A stretch of DNA of 29,777 nucleotides from positions 1 to 29,777 of the forward strand of contig DASUKA010000039.1 in NCBI GenBank assembly GCA_036278935.1, in the 5' to 3' direction. Under the pieces are notes generated by a model. That model ran no database searches. It saw nothing but the letters and a program-made list of their open reading frames with translations, and was not told the origin of the DNA. This document shows positions 28,239 to 29,777 of this stretch, in pieces; the stretch's first letter is position 1; the number at the start of each line of letters is the position of its first letter. Both the position numbers and the translations under genes were made by a program. Origin of the DNA: DASSNR01 sp036278935 (GTDB lineage: Bacteria > Gemmatimonadota > Gemmatimonadetes > Gemmatimonadales > Gemmatimonadaceae).

Positions 28239-29777
28239 ATGGACGCCATCGCCGACCAACTTCAACGCTCGCTCGGCGAGCAATACCGCATCATCCGTGA
28301 GCTGGGCGGTGGTGGGATGAGCCGCGTCTACTTGGCGGAGGAGCCCAGCCTCGGGCGACAGGTGGTGGTGAAGGTGCTCGCGCCGGAGTTGACGGGTGAG
28401 GCGGGCATTGCGCGCTTCAAGCAGGAGGCGGCGCTCACCGCCCAGCTCCAGCATCCGAACATCCTGCCCGTGCTGGCGTTCGGCGCGCGCGATGGGCTGC
28501 TCTACTACGTCACGCCCTTCGTGGCGGGCGAATCGCTGCGAGCACGGCTGGAGCGCGAGGGGGCGTTGCCGGTGGATGAGGCTGTGACGCTCACGCGCGA
28601 GGTCGCCGACGCACTGACCGCCGCGCATGCGCGCGGTGTGGTGCACCGCGACATCAAGCCGGAGAACATCTTCCTCTCCAACGGGCACGCAGTGCTGGCG
28701 GACTTCGGCATCGCGCGCTCGCTGCACGTGGGAGGGGGCGCGCCGGGCACGCGTCTCACCGCCGTTGGCACGTCGCTGGGGACACCGGGCTACATGTCGC
28801 CCGAGCAGGCGGCGGGCGAGGTGGATGTCGATGCGCGCTCCGACATCTACTCGCTTGGCGTGGTGATGTACGAGATGCTGGCGGGGCGGCCGCCATTCAC
28901 CGGCGCGACGCCGCGCGCGGTGCTGGCCGCCCACCTGAGCCAGCCGCCGGAGCCGGTGACGAAGCACCGGCGCGAGGTGCCGGAGTCCATCTCGGCGGCG
29001 ATCGATCGCGCGCTGGCGAAGGACCCGGCGGATCGCTTCGCGGGCGCGGCGGAGTTTCGCGATGCGCTGGCGGCGGGGCACGCGGCGGGCGCGGGTAGCG
29101 CGGCGGGCACGCGCGGCGGAGCGCGCTCATTCCGGCGGCGCGCGGCGGCGATCGTGGTGGTGGCGCTCGTGTTGCTCGTGGCGGCCGGCGTTGCCACATG
29201 GGTCTTCACACGCGGTGGGAAGAGCGCCGAGGTCGACCCGAATCTCGTGGCGATCGCGCCCTTCGATGTGATCGATCCGTCGCTGGGGATGTGGAAGGAG
29301 GGGATCGTCGACATTCTCTCCGCCAATCTGGATGGTGCGGGGCCACTGAAGACCGTGGCTCCGACGATGGTGGTCCATGCCTGGCATGGCCGCGCCGATG
29401 CGCCGAGTGCTGCGGCATTGGCGAAGAGTCTGCGCGCGCGCTACGCGATCTACGGCCGCTTCGTGAGCGCGGGCGCCGATTCGGTGCGCGCGACGGCCAC
29501 CATCTATGACGTGACCGCGGGACGTTTGCTCGGCGATGTGCAGGTGCACGACATGAACACGCGGCTGGACCGCGTGGCAGACTCGCTCACGATCGGGATT
29601 CTGCGGCAGCTCAACCGGTCGCGGCCGATCGCGGCAGTGCGCACGGCCTCCATCGGCAGCTCGTCGCTTCCGGCGATCAAGGCGTATCTCACGGGGGAGC
29701 AGTTCTACCGGCGCTCGGAGTGGGACTCGGCAGCGGCGTACTACCGCGTGGCGATCGCAGCGGACAGCACGTTCGCG
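28239..29777 (+). CDS. Transmembrane Ser/Thr protein kinase with TolB-like and TPR domains (3' end beyond window)
   Basis: Hanks-type kinase; 513 codons are visible and the frame runs off the window. The kinase domain (about 17-275) is complete: glycine loop ELGGGGMSRVY (21-31), ATP-binding Lys45 (VVVKVL), HRDIKPEN (136-143), DFG (155-157), GYMSPEQ, and SDIYSLGVVMYEMLAGRPPF. It should be active. An Ala/Gly/Arg-rich linker leads to one membrane helix (about 303-325). The outer part begins VAIAPF (337-342) and is a TolB-N/FlgO-like domain. It continues into a TPR-like start (LPAIKAYLTGEQFYRRSEWDSAAAYY) at the window end. The same outer domain occurs in the BTAD regulator at 3234-7352. The ATG follows a palindrome; no strong ribosome-binding site is seen. 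Confidence 0.93.
   Translation, partial: MDAIADQLQRSLGEQYRIIRELGGGGMSRVYLAEEPSLGRQVVVKVLAPELTGEAGIARFKQEAALTAQLQHPNILPVLAFGARDGLLYYVTPFVAGESLRARLEREGALPVDEAVTLTREVADALTAAHARGVVHRDIKPENIFLSNGHAVLADFGIARSLHVGGGAPGTRLTAVGTSLGTPGYMSPEQAAGEVDVDARSDIYSLGVVMYEMLAGRPPFTGATPRAVLAAHLSQPPEPVTKHRREVPESISAAIDRALAKDPADRFAGAAEFRDALAAGHAAGAGSAAGTRGGARSFRRRAAAIVVVALVLLVAAGVATWVFTRGGKSAEVDPNLVAIAPFDVIDPSLGMWKEGIVDILSANLDGAGPLKTVAPTMVVHAWHGRADAPSAAALAKSLRARYAIYGRFVSAGADSVRATATIYDVTAGRLLGDVQVHDMNTRLDRVADSLTIGILRQLNRSRPIAAVRTASIGSSSLPAIKAYLTGEQFYRRSEWDSAAAYYRVAIAADSTFA

Overview
The window is GC-rich (roughly two thirds G+C by eye) chromosomal DNA from a free-living, diderm-type bacterium. Its gene content points to Gemmatimonadota: a lipoprotein whose mature end reads C-GGDSSTGP, a transmembrane BTAD/ATPase/TPR regulator of about 1370 residues, a Ser/Thr kinase with the same TolB-like/TPR tail, a secreted sortilin/VPS10-type propeller protein and a secreted tricorn-like protease. 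This placement is an inference from family content; no rRNA or other phylogenetic marker is present. I found no tRNA, rRNA, CRISPR array, insertion sequence or phage gene. No gene-free stretch exceeds about 260 bases.

Layout. (1) 1-1370: thiC (thiamine pyrimidine synthesis), closed by a strong hairpin. (2) 1503-3132, minus strand: a small outer-membrane barrel, a lipoprotein and a 62-residue protein. They diverge from the giant BTAD-AAA-TM-TPR regulator at 3234-7352. (3) 7467-11873, minus strand: the sortilin-like propeller protein and a class A beta-lactamase-like serine hydrolase. The hydrolase gene diverges from an exported N-acyl-D-amino-acid deacylase (12047-13639). (4) 13780-20372, plus strand: a GH15 glucoamylase-type enzyme, a tricorn-like protease and a short-chain dehydrogenase. 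These converge on an exported M1 metallopeptidase (20388-22304, minus). (5) 22565-25541: a 76-residue orphan protein, a membrane-anchored short-chain dehydrogenase (minus), a lipoprotein and a YbhB/PEBP-family protein. (6) 25689-28097: S-adenosylhomocysteinase, then a Phd/VapC toxin-antitoxin pair. (7) 28239 to the window end: a Ser/Thr protein kinase, truncated by the window edge.

How the genes fit together. ThiC and AhcY are housekeeping enzymes of one-carbon, cofactor and methyl metabolism. Most of the rest concerns the cell envelope and breakdown of external polymers: secreted peptidases (tricorn-like and M1), a D-aminoacylase facing a penicillin-interacting hydrolase, lipoproteins and a barrel. 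Two very different cytoplasmic heads, a DNA-binding BTAD/ATPase and a Hanks-type kinase, carry homologous TolB-like/TPR domains beyond a single membrane helix. This suggests one extracytoplasmic sensor design wired to two outputs.

Between genes there is a recurrent non-coding signal: degenerate seven-base repeats (consensus near RNGRGWN, such as ATGAGTT or AAGGAGA) and eight-base repeats (GTGGGTCA and variants). They occur at five separate loci and in one case run into the 3' end of a coding sequence. Together with the shared sensor module, this is the least explained feature of the window.
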